From positions 62,001 to 126,000 of the forward strand of contig VLTN01000069.1 of assembly GCA_008330645.1 (NCBI GenBank): a stretch of 64,000 nt of DNA, read 5' to 3'. The notes under the pieces are model-generated. The model was not told the DNA's origin. It searched no databases and saw only the letters and a list, made by a program, of their open reading frames with translations. The stretch's first letter is position 1. Every line of letters begins with the position of its first letter. This document shows positions 42,501-53,603 of this stretch, in pieces. This stretch comes from Cafeteria roenbergensis. Its lineage: Eukaryota; Sar; Bigyra; Bicosoecida; Cafeteriaceae. Made by a program: the position numbers and the translations under genes.

Positions 42501-45500
42501 TGAGAGGCCGCTCAGCGGCGGCGGGGGCTTCGTCCCGCTGGCGGCCGCCCACTCGAGCTCCGCCTCGGCGGCGGGGATGCGAAGCGCCACTCTGGCGATG
42601 GCGGCTGCTCCCGACTGCTCGGCGACGAGGCCTGCGAACGCAGGCTGCTCGACGATGGCTGCCAGAGCACGCATAGCCAGGGCCGGCAGGCGCGAGTCCA
42701 GAGGGGCCTCCAGCATGCGCACGAGCAGCGGCACCGCGCCGCTCATCACGGCAGACGACACCACAAAGCGGTCCACGTCCTTGCAGCTCTGCCCTACCCC
42801 GCGCTCCTCGTCCGTTGCGAACCGCGGGTCTGCGCCGGGCTTGCTCCGCGCAAAGGAAGTTTGGGGGGACGACTGCCTGCCTGTTGCGCGTCTTGAGCCG
42901 CCACCGGCAGCCCCGTGAGCCCGCTCTGCCGACCCTGCCGGCGACCGGGCGGCTGAGGCTCCCGCGCCGGCCTCGCTGGCCCAGCCGCCAAGCGCCTCCT
43001 CGTCATCGGAGCCCTCCCCAACGCCTGCCGCGAGCTCGTGCTCTGCCTGCACTTCCATGGCCAGGGCCAGGATGCCCCGGCGCATGCCAAACGTCACCAG
43101 CCGCGAGAGGGTGTCGCAAGCGGCGAGCACACGCTGGTCCCACACCCACGGCTCGGGGTCGGGCTCGAACACCTGGCCTGCCCAGGCGCCTGCCGACGCG
43201 AGGGAGGGCTGCTGCGAGTCGTGGCCGGTGGGGCTTGCGTCCGAGTCGCTGCTCGCGTCCTCGGCCTCGCTCGTCGCCCGCGAAGCGTCGCCGCGCCCGG
43301 GAGTGCCCCCCGCGCCGCGGCTGAGTGCCCGGCCGCGACTAGCGCCTCCGCCCGGCGAGCCGCCGTGCCGGTCGCCGTGCTCTGGCGCCGAGCTCGAGGA
43401 CGACTGGCTCCCCTCGGATCCCGTGCGCGACGAGGCGCCAACGGACCTGGCAGAGTCAAAGTCGAGCGACGGATCGGGCCGGGGCTTGCCTGAGAGCGTG
43501 CGAAGCACTGGGGGGGGCGACGGCGGGGTGCGCTTCCTCCGGCCTGACCGCTTGCGACGACGCCGCGTGCAGGGCGGGCTGTCACTGTCGTAGCGGGGGC
43601 TCTGCGCTGCCGCCCGCCGCCGCTCGACGCTCCGCCGGTCGGTCGAGTCGCTCCGCTTGTCGCCCAGGCCGTCGGAGTCCGACTCGTGCAGCCACACGCC
43701 AGGACGGGCCTCGCTGCGAGAGCGCAGCCGCGTCCGCTTGGTCTCGCGCCGCGCGGAGCGCCTCCGCTCGAACCGCCCGCCGCTGCCTGCCGCTTGCAGA
43801 ATGCTCTCAGTGCGGCTCCAGGTGCACTGCCTCAACACCTCGCAAGCGAGTTCCACAATGCCCGCCTCCCCTGCGTGGCCTTTGACCGCCGGAACGGCGC
43901 ACAGATCAGATAGCAGCGCGTAGCCGCGCTCAAGGAACGGCACGTCCTTCGCAAGCTGCCTCCCGTCGCTACGGCCCACGCGCACGAAGCCCCAGCTGCC
44001 ACCGCCAAGCGCGCCTCCCGCCCCGCTCGCCTCAGCTCCCGTGGCGGCGCTGGACACTTGGGCAGCGGCACCCTCGCCTATGAAGCCTGACCCGTTGCCC
44101 TCCCACGGGCCCCGGCCTCCGCCCGGGGAGGAGTCTCCGGCGGCCGCCATGGCTGCTGCTGCTGTTGCTGCCGCCGCAGTGGCTGCCGCCCCAACCGCGC
44201 CCACCCTGCCGGCAATGCCCGCGCCTGCAGCGGAGCGCTCCTCGCGCCATGCCTCGAGCAGCGCCTGGGGCGGCTGCGCGGGCGGCGCCATCATGTCCAT
44301 GACGACGTCAAACGCGCCCGCGGATGCCGCCCACTCGCAGGTCAGCGCCCACACCTCTCCAAACGTATCCAGCGAGTCGAGCACCGGCACGAACAGCGAG
44401 CTCCGCTGCGCCGACGCGCGCCGAAACGTCTCCAGCTCCGAAGCGCGCAAGCCTGGGTGGCGGCCCGTGGGGGAGGCGAAAGGGCTCGCCGGGCGAGATC
44501 CGGCCCCCGCCTCGCTGCGTTTGGAGGCGTGGGCGACTGCCTGGCTCACTCGGTCCTGCACGTCGGCCTTTTCTGCAAGGACGATGGTGCTGGCCCCGGC
44601 CGGGCGCCTGCACAGCACGCTCATGCAGCGCAGGCCAGCGGCCGCGAGCTCATCGTCGCCAGAGGACATGCACGCAACGCACTGCTCGACAACGCCGTCG
44701 CAGACGAGCGCCTTGCGGAGGCGCGGCTGCGACCGGACGAGGAACTCGAGGGCCAGCATGCCCAGGCGTCGCGCGTCCTCCCACTGCCAGTGCTGCTGCT
44801 GCCACTGCTGGTACACCCGCACTCGCTTCGCAACGGTTGCAGCGGACGCAGCGCTCCCCGCCGGGACGGTGAAGTCCTCCGGTGCGTGGGGGCTGCCAGC
44901 AGAGCTGGGAGGTGGCGTGCCAGCCGCGGCAGCTGAGTGGATTGGGACAAGACCGTCCGGCCCGTACGGGCAGGGCGGGAACACGGTCGACGCGTCGACG
45001 AGGCGCAGCAGCAGCGGAACGGCGAGACGCTCCAGGGACAGCAGCGCCTCCTCCGCCCGTCGCTGCCGCCCCGACGCTTCCGACGCCGCAGCACCGCTGT
45101 TGGAGTGCGGCGCGCTGCCGCCCAAGCCCGCGCCGCTCGCAGCCTTGGCGGTCGCTGCTGCCTCCTCGGCCGCCGCTGCCCTGGCCGCCTCCACCTGCGC
45201 CCCAGGGTCGTCGATCGTGTCGCTGGCGGAGAGAATCGTGCCTCCCGCCTCGCCCTCTGGCCCCAGCGCCATGTCGTCCTCCGGGATGAGAGACAGCAGG
45301 TGCGACAGCTCTCCTCCGCGGTCAACGGCTGGTCTGTGCTCGCCCTCGGTGTCCAGCCTGGACTCCACAAGCAACCGCATCAGGGCCGCTGCTACCGACT
45401 GTGTCGCCTGCGCGTCAACGCCCACGGCCTCGGACACCACCCAGCTCGCGTCGGCCTCGGCCAGGTGCGACCCCGCGGCGGTGGAGGTGCTCGCGATGGC

Positions 45501-48500
45501 CGCCTCGGCCTTGCCAAGGTGTTCCCACCGCGACCGGCTCCACCAGCGGGAGTCGAGGGTGGCGGCCTCGAGCGCGACGTGAACGGCCCTCATGACGCTG
45601 GCCCCGTTGGAGGCACCGATGGGCGTGGAGGCAAGCGCGGGCCCGAAGCGAATGAGGGCCACCACGGCCCTCGCAGCTTCAGTCCTGGCGCGCTTGGCGT
45701 CTGCCCTGAGCTGCTTTCGTAGCGAGATGGCGTCCGACACACCCGATTTGCCGACGCTCAACGGCCGAGCTGCCACACTGACAAGCTCGTCCCCTTTCCC
45801 GTTCCCGTCCTCGTCCTCGTCCTCGTCCTCGGCGTCGGGGATCAACACAATGTCAAGCAAGGCAGCCAGTCCCCCCACCTCCCACACGAGCTGGTTTGCG
45901 TCCCCCGAGAGGCACTGCCTCGCAAGCGAGGCCGCCCCGTTCGCGCGCGCGAGCAGCGACTCCTCCCGGAGCATGCCCACCAGCGCTAGCACGGTCTGCC
46001 GGCGGGCAGCCGCCTCCATCGATCGCCCTCCCTGGCCACCCGCGCCTTGGGCGGAGGAGCCCTTGGACGACCCCATAGACTCCCCGCGAGGCCGCGCCGC
46101 GCGAGCGCCTCCTCCCGGAAGCACGTCCGCGCCGAGGTCTTGCGAGGCGTAGCCCTCGATGCTGGCATCGATGAGCTCGCCGTGCTCGCCAACGAGGGCC
46201 CGCTGCTCCTCAATGGCGAGGGCGGCAGCGTGCTCCTCGTCCATCACAATGCTGGGTCCGCCCCCTGCCCTCGCGGGCCTAGCAAGCGGGCCGTGCTGCA
46301 AGATGTGGCCAGACCGAGGCTGGTCTGTCATCGTCGCCGCTGCAGTGCTGCGCGCTGCGGCCCCGCCGGCCTGGCCGTCTATCGACGCTTTTGCGCCCGC
46401 CCTGCTCGACGAGGACAGCTTGGGGAGCTCGGCGGCGACGCGAGCCAGCGCCGGCGAGGTGGGCGGGGAGCTGGGCCCGCCGGCAATCGCGTTCCACACG
46501 CCGCTGGCAGCCGCCCCAGCAGCGTACACCACGCTGCTGCTGACACGGGACAGAATCGAGTCCTCGGCGCGGGAGCTGCCCTGCTGCGCCGCTGGCAACG
46601 GGGGCACGGCACCAGCCAGCGGCAAGGGCGAGCTGGGCTGGACCACCCCCGCCGGCAGGCCGCTGGAGCTGCGCAGGCGCCGCGGCCTCTCTGCAGCAGG
46701 AACCGGAGTGATCGAGGCGGCAGGATCGTGCGCTGGCAGGGCCACGTCGCCAGGCGACGCGTGTCCGAAAGCCCCCGCCGCGGCGGCATCGGCTGCGTCG
46801 GCCGGCGCCGATGGCAGCACGGATCGCGTCGACTCCTGCCGACCCGCGGGCAGCCCGACCCCGCTGCCCGTCTGGCTTGTCGCGCTGGTGGGGACACCGC
46901 CCGCCCACGGCGAGCCGGCAGCAGCCTCGTCGCCTTGCCCGTCGTCGCTGCTGCGGCTTCTCGCGCTCCCATCCGGAGCGCGGGGCACGCGACACGCGTC
47001 CTGCCGGCAGGCGGGCTGGCCCGCCGCTCCCAGCTGCGGCGCCTGTCTTGCGGCACCGGGAGCAAGCGGCGGGCGGGGGGCGCTCAGGTCCAACCCGACC
47101 GGATTCGGCTCCTCGGCCCGCTCGCGCTCCCCAGACGAGCCGCTGCGCGATGCATCAGCGTCGGAGACCCCTCCCGCCGAGCACGCGCCCCAGGGAAGGC
47201 TCGCACCACCCGCCGCGCGGGCCGGCGTGCCCTGCAAGCCCGCCAGGTCGCCAGGTGCGCTTCCCGACTTGCCCAGGCCAGGTCCCGCCATCGCGGCGTC
47301 CAGATGGCTCGCTCCAAAGCCTGGGGACATGTTCGCTGGGCCGGCCTCGACCGCTGAGTTCCCTAGGCCCATTTGGGGGACTCTAGCGCGAACCGGCCCG
47401 ATGGCGCCCCCTGCGGCTCCGTCGTCCTCGTCGGGCAGAGTGAGCAGCTCTGCAGCCGCCAGCTCCAGACTGGTGGGCGCCCTGGCCAGCTCCGCGTGGA
47501 GCTGCGCCCTCCTGTACTGGAGCTGGAGCAGGATACGGCTGCCTACGAGCGACACCAGCCAGTCGTGGCTGGAGGTGCCGCCCTGCGCTCCAGCGGCGCT
47601 GACCCCGGCCAGCTCCCGCTCTGCTGCCGTCGTGCCAGAAAACAGCGGCCCTTCGCGCTGGGCCACGCTCTGGGGGGGAGCCCGCCGGCCTGCCGTCACG
47701 CTGCCGTTGCCGGGGCGGCGAGCCATGGCAACGCTGTTGGCTGCCCCAGCCGGCAGGCTGCCCGACGGGGCAGCTGGGCCGGCCAGCGCCCGCGGCAGCT
47801 GCACGCTTTGCGCCCCGCGGGTCCAGCTGGGCGCTGTGGGGGCGGCCCCACCGGCAACTGCCTCCTCTCGCGCAGCCTGGCCGGTGACGGAGGGGCGGGA
47901 GAAGAGAGACGCTGCGAGCGACCCGGCCTCCGACCGGCCGTCGTCGCTGCATGCGGAGGGGGGGTCGGACGGGGCGGCATGCAGATCGGCCCCGGACAGC
48001 AGCCCGGGGTGCAGCTCTGCCGGCCCGACGGTCGGGGCGAGGCTTGGCGAGAGCGGCGCCTGGGACCCCGCTCGAGCAGAGGCTGCCGCCGCAGCCAGCC
48101 AGCTGCTGATGAGGGGGATTTCGCCGTCGTCCGCTGCGGACCTCCTCGCCGCCGCTGCCCCCCTCACCATCGCCCTGCTTCGGGCGGAGCCGCCGACGAA
48201 CACCGCGCCCACCGTGGCGCTGGCCGGGGCCTGCACGTGCGTGCCGGACAGCGAGCGGCTGACGACGTCAGGCACCCCCACCAGCGGGCCAGGGCTGCTG
48301 TCCGCCGCTCTGCTGCTAGACTCGGAGGGCGAGGACGAGGGCAGCCGGGCGGCCGCTCCCCTGCCGCCGCCGACGCTCTGGCCAGCGCCCGACGTGGAGC
48401 CCGGCTTGCGCGACGTGCGAGCGCCGGCGGGCACGGTTGCTCGCAGCCCTGCAGAGCCGCCCCCGAGAGCCGCAAGCACAGACGCCTCGCCGGCAGAGCC

Positions 48501-51092
48501 CGCAGACGAGGCCGAGACAGAGCGAGCCGGGCCCTCGCTCGGCCCGCCCTCGCTTCCCTCTGAGGCGGAGGGGCTCGCTGCGCGAGCGGCGCCGGCAGCG
48601 GGCCTCTGGCCAGCGAGCGCGGGCGATGCTGCCGCCGCTGCTGCTGGCGCTGCTGCTGCTGCTGTTGCTGCTGCTGGCGCTGCTGCTGCTGCTGTTGCTG
48701 CCGCTGGCGCTGTTGCTGCTGCTGGCGCTGCTGCTGCCTCCCCGGCATCGGACAGCGGCGTCAGGGCCAGGGCAAGCGCCCGCTTGAGGTCTGGGGCGTC
48801 GTCCCCCGAGATTGAGTCCAGGGCTCGGAGGAGGCGCATGTCCGGCGCCTCGTCGGCTGGTCGAGGGGTCCAGCCCGGAGGTGCCGGTAGCAGCTCCTGC
48901 CACTGGGCAGGGCTGTCGCCTTCGCCAGCCGAATCAGGCGACTCGCCGCCGCCGGCGGCTGGCGTGGCGGTGCCCGGCTGGTCGTCCTGTGTCGCCTGCT
49001 CCGCCGCTGGAGGCGGCGGCGCTGGCGTGCTCACGGGGCCAGCCGCACCCGCAGCACGCAAGACGGCTGCCGCGGGCTGCACCTCGGGGTTGCGGGTCGC
49101 GCCCTGAGGCGGCGCCACCGCTCCCTCCGCCTCGGCGCCGCTGCCGGCCGCTGGCAGCACCGGCACGGCTGGCAGCACCGGCAGAGCCGGTTCCCCGTCG
49201 GGCGCTGGCGGAGATTCCCGATTGGTCCCACCTCCGCGTTCGTCAGCTGCGGGGGCGCTGGGCGGGTCAGCGCGGCCCCCTGGCTCGCTGAGCAGCACCG
49301 GCAGGCTGGAGAATGCTCGCATCCTCTTCTCAACCGGCGCTGGGGGGGCGGCGGGCGCGGCGGAGCCTGGGCCGACAGAGGCCGCGGCGCCTGCAGCGAG
49401 TGCTTGCCCGGCCGGAGCCGGCTGAGACACCTGCTTCCGAATGCCGGCAGCCACGCCCGCGCTGGTGCCGTCCTTGGGGCTGCTCGCTCCGCCCGAGGAG
49501 AGTGAGGTTAGTCGATCGCTCGTTGCCCGTGGCAGCGCGCCGAACGCTCCGGCGCGGGCGTCGGCCGACGCCTGCAGCTGGGACGTCCCCACCGAGCTGG
49601 TCGAGGACGCGGAGACGGCACGGGCAAGTCTGGCCCGCGATGCCCCCGGGGCAAACGGGTTGTGCGCCGCCTGCGAGCCAGTCGCGTCCTGGCCGCCGGC
49701 GAAGGGCCAGCTGCCGGCCGGATGCGAGGCAAGCGAGCTATCGCCCTGGGCGAGAAGGGTCGTGCTTCCGAATGGGCCGGAGGCCCCAGGGACCCCCGAC
49801 ATATCTTGGGAGGGCAAAAGCTGCCGGCTGGGGCGCAGTGCGGCCGTGGGCCGCACAGCGCCGACGACCCAGTTCGCGGTTGCGCCCGCCGACCCCCTGC
49901 CCCCAGAGCCGAGCGATGAAACGAACGGGGTGGACCCGACCGGCCCCAGAGTGGGGGGCAGAGGCGGCTTGCGCCCGTGCCCGAGCTGTCCACCGAAGAA
50001 CCCCTCCTTGAAATCCCCCGCCTGGCTGGCGGGCATGCTGTCGCCAAATGCTCCTCGCTGGACGGACCCTGAGCCCGGCTGCGAGACGCCGAGCGACGCC
50101 GCCGCGCGCAGCGCCTCGTCCAGGTCGTCCTCCTCGTCGTCGTCGCCGCCAGACCCAAAGTCCACCTGCGCCCCTGAGCGTGGGGGCTCTCCCGCGGTGC
50201 CGGCGGCGCCGTCCGCCCCGACAGCGAACGGCCCTTGCGCCGAAGCGCGCTGCCCCGAGCTCTGCGACCAGCCAAGAGAGTCCCGGCGCGCCGATCCCGC
50301 CGCGTCCTCCAGGACGCTCGGCGCGGACGGCGATGGCCCAATCTCTGCAAGCGTCGGCGGAACGAGCCGCCACTCGGAGGCCCCCCGCCGCTGGACGAGC
50401 GGGACCAGGACTCTTTGCGGCGAAGAAGGCAAGCCGGGGGTGCCGGTCCGGTCCTGGGCGCTGGGCCTGGATGACGGGGTCGCTGTCATCGGCGGTTGCG
50501 AGCGGGCAGGGCCGGCGGAGCGCGGCAGCCGAAGCTGCGCCTGGCGCCCGGCGGCAAACCCGCGCTCGAGCCCCGACTCTTCAGTGACGGACGACGCGCT
50601 ACGGCCTGCGCCGCGAGCCACCACCGAAACAGACGGGTTGGATGCCCATGGCAGGCCCAGGCCGCTGCGCGGAGTGGCGTTGCCGGGAATCGCGCCGTGA
50701 GCGTGGAGCAGCTTGGCGTGCTCGAGGTTCGCGTGGCGCTGGGCCAGGCTGTGAACCTTGGTGCTGGATTCGGCCCGGGCGACTAGGGCCTGCGAGCCCT
50801 CCAAGGTGCGCAAGAGGAACTCGCGCAAAGCACGGTCTCCTGCCGGCGCTGAATGCATCGCAGCAATGACCAGCCCGCGCAGCGCATGGCACTGCACCAC
50901 TGCATCTGCAAGCGTACGAGCGTCCTCCCACAGGCGCCTCGCATCGGTCCCCTTCCCGGCTCCGGAGCCTTCTCGGGCAGAAGCGATGGAGCGTGGCAAC
51001 TCGTCCACAAGAACTTGCAGGGCAACCAGCCGGTCCCGCAGCCGCACAGCGCGGATTCGAGCATCCGAATGCTCGAACGACGCGTGGGACAT
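30570..51092 (-). CDS. Giant ARM-LRR-CHAT-STAND NTPase protein
   Basis: One exon (51092-30705) plus a probable 39-nt last exon (30608-30570, 96-nt intron, GTGAGT donor) encode about 6,808 residues. An ATG at 51251 is an alternative start. After a short helical N-terminus comes ~5 kb of disordered Ser/Pro/Ala sequence. Armadillo-like helical repeats lie at ~46.0-40.9 kb (e.g. RALAAIVEQPAFAGLVAEQS; EEVRFAAQALAGLAA). The 40.4-35.2 kb stretch is mostly unrecognised. Leucine-rich repeats lie at ~35.0-34.15 kb (LRWLDLSGNSLGDAG, LLGLDLSRNGVGQAG, LAVLDLRNNGIGSG). A CHAT peptidase at ~33.5-33.0 kb has VLHLMAHGS (His, 33306-33308) and FVNSCNSEE (Cys, 33147-33149). A STAND/NB-ARC-like NTPase at ~32.3-31.05 kb has Walker A ITGAAGVGKSS, Walker B CLLALDNTD and IIISCRT. 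I infer a signal-gated protease, perhaps for immunity or cell death; no substrate or trigger is visible. Domain calls are by eye. Confidence 0.85.
31050..32320 (-). other. STAND/NB-ARC-like P-loop NTPase domain of the giant protein
   Basis: The segment begins FCGRRVQTCNLLSRLLG, continues to VAITGAAGVGKSSLLRFACE (Walker A; Lys codon 32142-32144) and GGVFFAQLEACD, then a long disordered insert. Next come CLLALDNTDL (Walker B; Asp codon 31461-31463), VAIIISCRT (sensor-like strand) and SSMGNPRSM, which sits where NB-ARC proteins have GLPLA. It directly follows CHAT. The arrangement is typical of STAND ATPases that oligomerise on activation, but I see no clear winged-helix or repeat domain after it. 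Confidence 0.75.
32985..33535 (-). other. CHAT cysteine-peptidase domain of the giant protein
   Basis: CHAT domains are caspase/separase-related proteases with a His-Cys dyad. Here VVVLGATPLACPV starts the fold, VLHLMAHGSDPGQPALLGLE carries the His before Gly, and GLAFVNSCNSEEIGEALVEA carries the Cys, followed by GVPHVIAVRRGSKVADEAG and FVNMLYKHLADGANVSTAFA. This matches the usual CHAT order (H-G, then N-x-C-x-S, then AGVP-x-V-I-A, then F-x-x-x-L-x-x-G-x-x-v-x-x-A). Both dyad residues are present, so activity is plausible. Confidence 0.85.
34150..35000 (-). other. Leucine-rich repeat region of the giant protein
   Basis: At least five LRRs of the ribonuclease-inhibitor type are readable: LRWLDLSGNSLGDAGVAAVL, LLGLDLSRNGVGQAG, LRQLRLGSNGLGDAAVALIV, LAVLDLRNNGIGSG and LRELCLQGNCLGGEFGL. 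Long low-complexity loops separate some of them. In NLR-type sensors such repeats bind ligand or hold the NTPase inactive; here they lie N-terminal to the CHAT domain instead of C-terminal to the NTPase. Confidence 0.85.
40860..46020 (-). other. Armadillo/HEAT-like repeat region of the giant protein
   Basis: Within the giant protein, helical segments of armadillo style recur with disordered inserts between them: VLALVGMLREESLLARANGA, ALEFLVRSQPRLRKALVCDG, AAAGLRCMSVLCRRPAGAST, AVPLLVRMLEAPLDSRLPAL, RFNTMRALARLANGGIGARR and TPLLVMLLSWPHEEVQAVSA. The pattern of small-hydrophobic positions and G-A-x-x-x-L-V-like starts suggests a protein-binding solenoid broken by long loops. Repeat boundaries cannot be fixed by eye. 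Confidence 0.6.
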
Positions 51093-51354
51093 CGCAGGGC
51101 ACCCGGCGACACTTGGACCGCCCCCGCCCCGACGACGTTGTGCGCTGCTGCGCGAGGCGGGCACAGCTGTGAGAGGGCACACAAACTCATCGCCGCGGCT
51201 CTGCCCGAAGCTGGCATTGGCGAGGGCGCTTTTGGTCAGCACACGGATCATATGCAAGGCCGCGCGGACTAGAGTCCAAGGCGCGCTCTGCGTTCGTGGC
51301 GCGCCAGTCACGTCGACGGTTCAGCGCGCAGCGGGGGGCTCCCGCGCCACACTC

Positions 51355-53603
51355 TCAGTCCATCTCATCCACAACCTCGATCATCGCGCGCTTGGGCCGG
51401 GCGGTGGGCGCTGGCGCCGGAGCGGGGACTCGGTCGGCGGCGGCGGCAGTCTGCGAGGGCGGCGCCTTGGCCCCCTGGAGTGCTGCCTCTGCCGCCGCGA
51501 GAACCGCCGCTTCGTCGTCGGAGCTCAGCGGCGCGGCACCAGCTGCCGCGACAGCGGTGGCCCCGTCGGCAAGCCCTGCGTACGAGTCCTCCTCGTACAG
51601 CCCGGCGAGCCGCTTCAGCGCAGCGCTGGCGCGATCGGCCACAGCCAGGCACGCTTCCGCGCTGGCCTCCGCGACGGCTGCCCAGAGGGCCTCGTCCTTC
51701 TCCTCGTCTGTCGCCAACGCCACCGGGTCGGGCTCGTCCGAGCCCTGGCCCGGCCCCGGCCCCTGAGCCGCTGCCGCTGCCGGCCTCTCCCGAATGATGG
51801 CTGCAGCGCGCTGCCGCACGGCGGGCAGGCCGGTTGCCCCTGCAATCACTGCCTCAGTCAGCTCCGGAGAGGCTTCGAGAAGCACCCGCCGGCCCAGTCC
51901 CTCGGAGGTGGCGGAGGGCGCGTCCATCACAGAGCTCTCGTCCAGGAAGCGTTGCAAGCCTGCGAGCGGCGGCAGCTGGTCCAGCAGCACCGGGTTCAGG
52001 TACCGTCGAACCCGCATCAGCGTGGTCTTGCGATAGCTGTGCATCGGCCACCGCTTGCGAACCTCCTCGTGGGACAGCAGCATGTGAAGCGCGAGCCACG
52101 CCTGTGCCTCCGGCTGCGAGAGCTTGAGAAGGTCTGGCGCCGCCACGGCTGTCCAGCGGTTGTCAATCAGCTTCTCCCACGACGCGGCGCCCGGGGCGGC
52201 GGCATGGGACGCGCCCCCCGCGGGGGCTGCGGAGGCGTCGCCGGTGCGCGGGGGGGGGCTCTGCCGGCGCCGGACCCAGGGCGGGTTCTCCAGTAGAGGC
52301 ACCAGCGCCAACACCAGGTCGTGCGTCTCAACCATGCGCACGACGCCGGCAAGCGACAGGGAGGAGGCGTGCTCTGCCAGGTACCGCAGGATACCCACGC
52401 AAGCCACACCGCTGCGCAGGCGGAGGGCGCGCCCGCGACGGCGCAGGCTCCTGGCAGCAGCGCCGGGCCGCGCCTCGTCCGCCGCCACCTCAGCCGCTGA
52501 GCGATGCACTGCCTCCTCCTCGTCCTCGTCGTCGTCATCGTCGTCGTCGCCGCCGCTACGGGCGGCGGCGGCTGCGGCTGCCGCAGCGGCTTGGGATTCG
52601 CTCGCGCCGCCGCTTGCTGCGGCGTCAGCGGCGGCCTCCTCCGCCCGGCGGCGCGCCCGGTCCCGCTGGCGCCGACGGCGCTCCCGCCGCTGCAACCGCC
52701 CGCTGCGAGCGATCAAGCCACCGAGCTGCCTGGCAACCAAGTCCACAAGATCGACCACTGACTCGCCCAGCGCCTCAGCAGCGGACTCATGGTAGAGCAG
52801 GCACTCCAGCAGGTTGATCAGCAGAGCCTCGTGGTAGAGCTGCGAAGTGTGAGGGGCGTGCAGTCAAAGGCACGGCACGCGCATACGCCAATGGCAACCC
52901 ATGCAGCGGCCCTGAATGCAGCGGCCCTGAATGCAGCGGCCCTGAATGCAGCGGCCCTGAATGCAGCGGCCCTGAATGCAGCGGCCCTGAATGCAGCGTC
53001 CGCCCGGGAGCCTGCCGGGCGAGGTGCGCGCGTCGATTCCTCAGTCTCCAGCAGCAGCACCGTGGGCACGCCCGTAGGAGGCAGTGCCAGCAGCGCGCCG
53101 GGCGGCAGTGGCTCGGGCGGGGACACGCCTGCGACCAGCCCGCCAGCTCTGCGCGCTTGGCACGCGACAAGCCTCACCATGTAGTATGCTCGCATCGACC
53201 TGTCGTCGGGAAGGCGGCCTTCCAGCCGCGGGAACACGCGGTCGATCCACGCCTCAGCGGTCACCAGCATCTGAACCACGGTGGGAAGCTTGTCGAACGT
53301 GATGAGGGCCTCAAGAACGAACGGGTCGGAACGGTTGCGAGCGTTCACGTGCGCCTGCGCGTTGAGACGCTCCAGAGCGTGGTGCTGGTCAACCCACCTG
53401 CAGCCGGGCAGCAAGAAGCTCAATGGTCGCTTGTACTGAACACCAACAAAACGAGTTTACCATGCAAGCCACGGGGGCGGCAGGGAGGCATCCAAACTCC
53501 TTGGGGAAGCACTCGAGGTCGCCGCTCACTTGTCGGTCCCGTACTCGAGCAGCGGGAGCGCCTCCAGCCCCTCGACGAGACGCTCCGCCTCTGGGGCCAT
53601 CAT
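51355..53603 (-). CDS. ZMYND10: ZMYND10 homologue (ciliary dynein-arm assembly factor) without MYND finger
   Basis: ZMYND10 works with chaperones in the cytoplasm to preassemble axonemal dynein arms. Three exons, 53603-53530, 53397-53178 and 52839-51355, join in frame (introns 132 and 338 nt; donors GTGAGC and GTGAGG) and give 592 residues. Exon 1 (MMAPEAERLVEGLEALPLLE) and exon 2 (WVDQHHALERLNAQAH, then DKLPTVVQMLVTAEAWIDRV) match the human N-terminus segment by segment. Exon 3 opens with LYHEALLINLLECLLYHESA and VVDLVDLVARQLGG. It continues with GILRYLAEHASSLSLAGVVR, DLVLALVPLLENPPWVRR, LSQPEAQAWLALHMLLS and LNPVLLDQLPPLAGLQRFL, all close to human ZMYND10. Human ZMYND10 then ends in a Cys/His MYND finger. 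Here the C-terminus is an Ala-rich acidic tail (ending EVVDEMD) with no Cys cluster. Two acidic or Ala-rich inserts lengthen exon 3. Confidence 0.93.
52901..53000. repeat. 15-bp minisatellite in ZMYND10 intron 2
   Basis: The unit ATGCAGCGGCCCTGA is repeated six times perfectly and followed by a partial seventh copy. The array lies inside the 338-nt second intron (52840-53177) of the ZMYND10 gene. If read through, either strand would give Ala-rich repeats, but the flanking splice signals and the homology break place it in the intron. Confidence 0.92.

Noticed and set aside
46159-49107. Long plus-strand open frame (982 codons) opposite the giant gene
   Set aside because: It is composed of Ala/Pro/Ser-rich nonsense with no domain, and lies antisense to a disordered part of the giant protein. 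High GC removes stops from all frames.
51251-51311. Upstream starts for the giant protein (GTG at 51311, ATG at 51251)
   Set aside because: GTG is not expected as a start here, and the residues between 51251 and 51092 look like untranslated sequence. The helical pattern begins right after the ATG at 51092. The ATG at 51251 stays possible.
52901-53000. Regular short repeats considered as a CRISPR array
   Set aside because: Units are 15 bp, directly adjacent with no spacers, inside a eukaryotic intron: a minisatellite.
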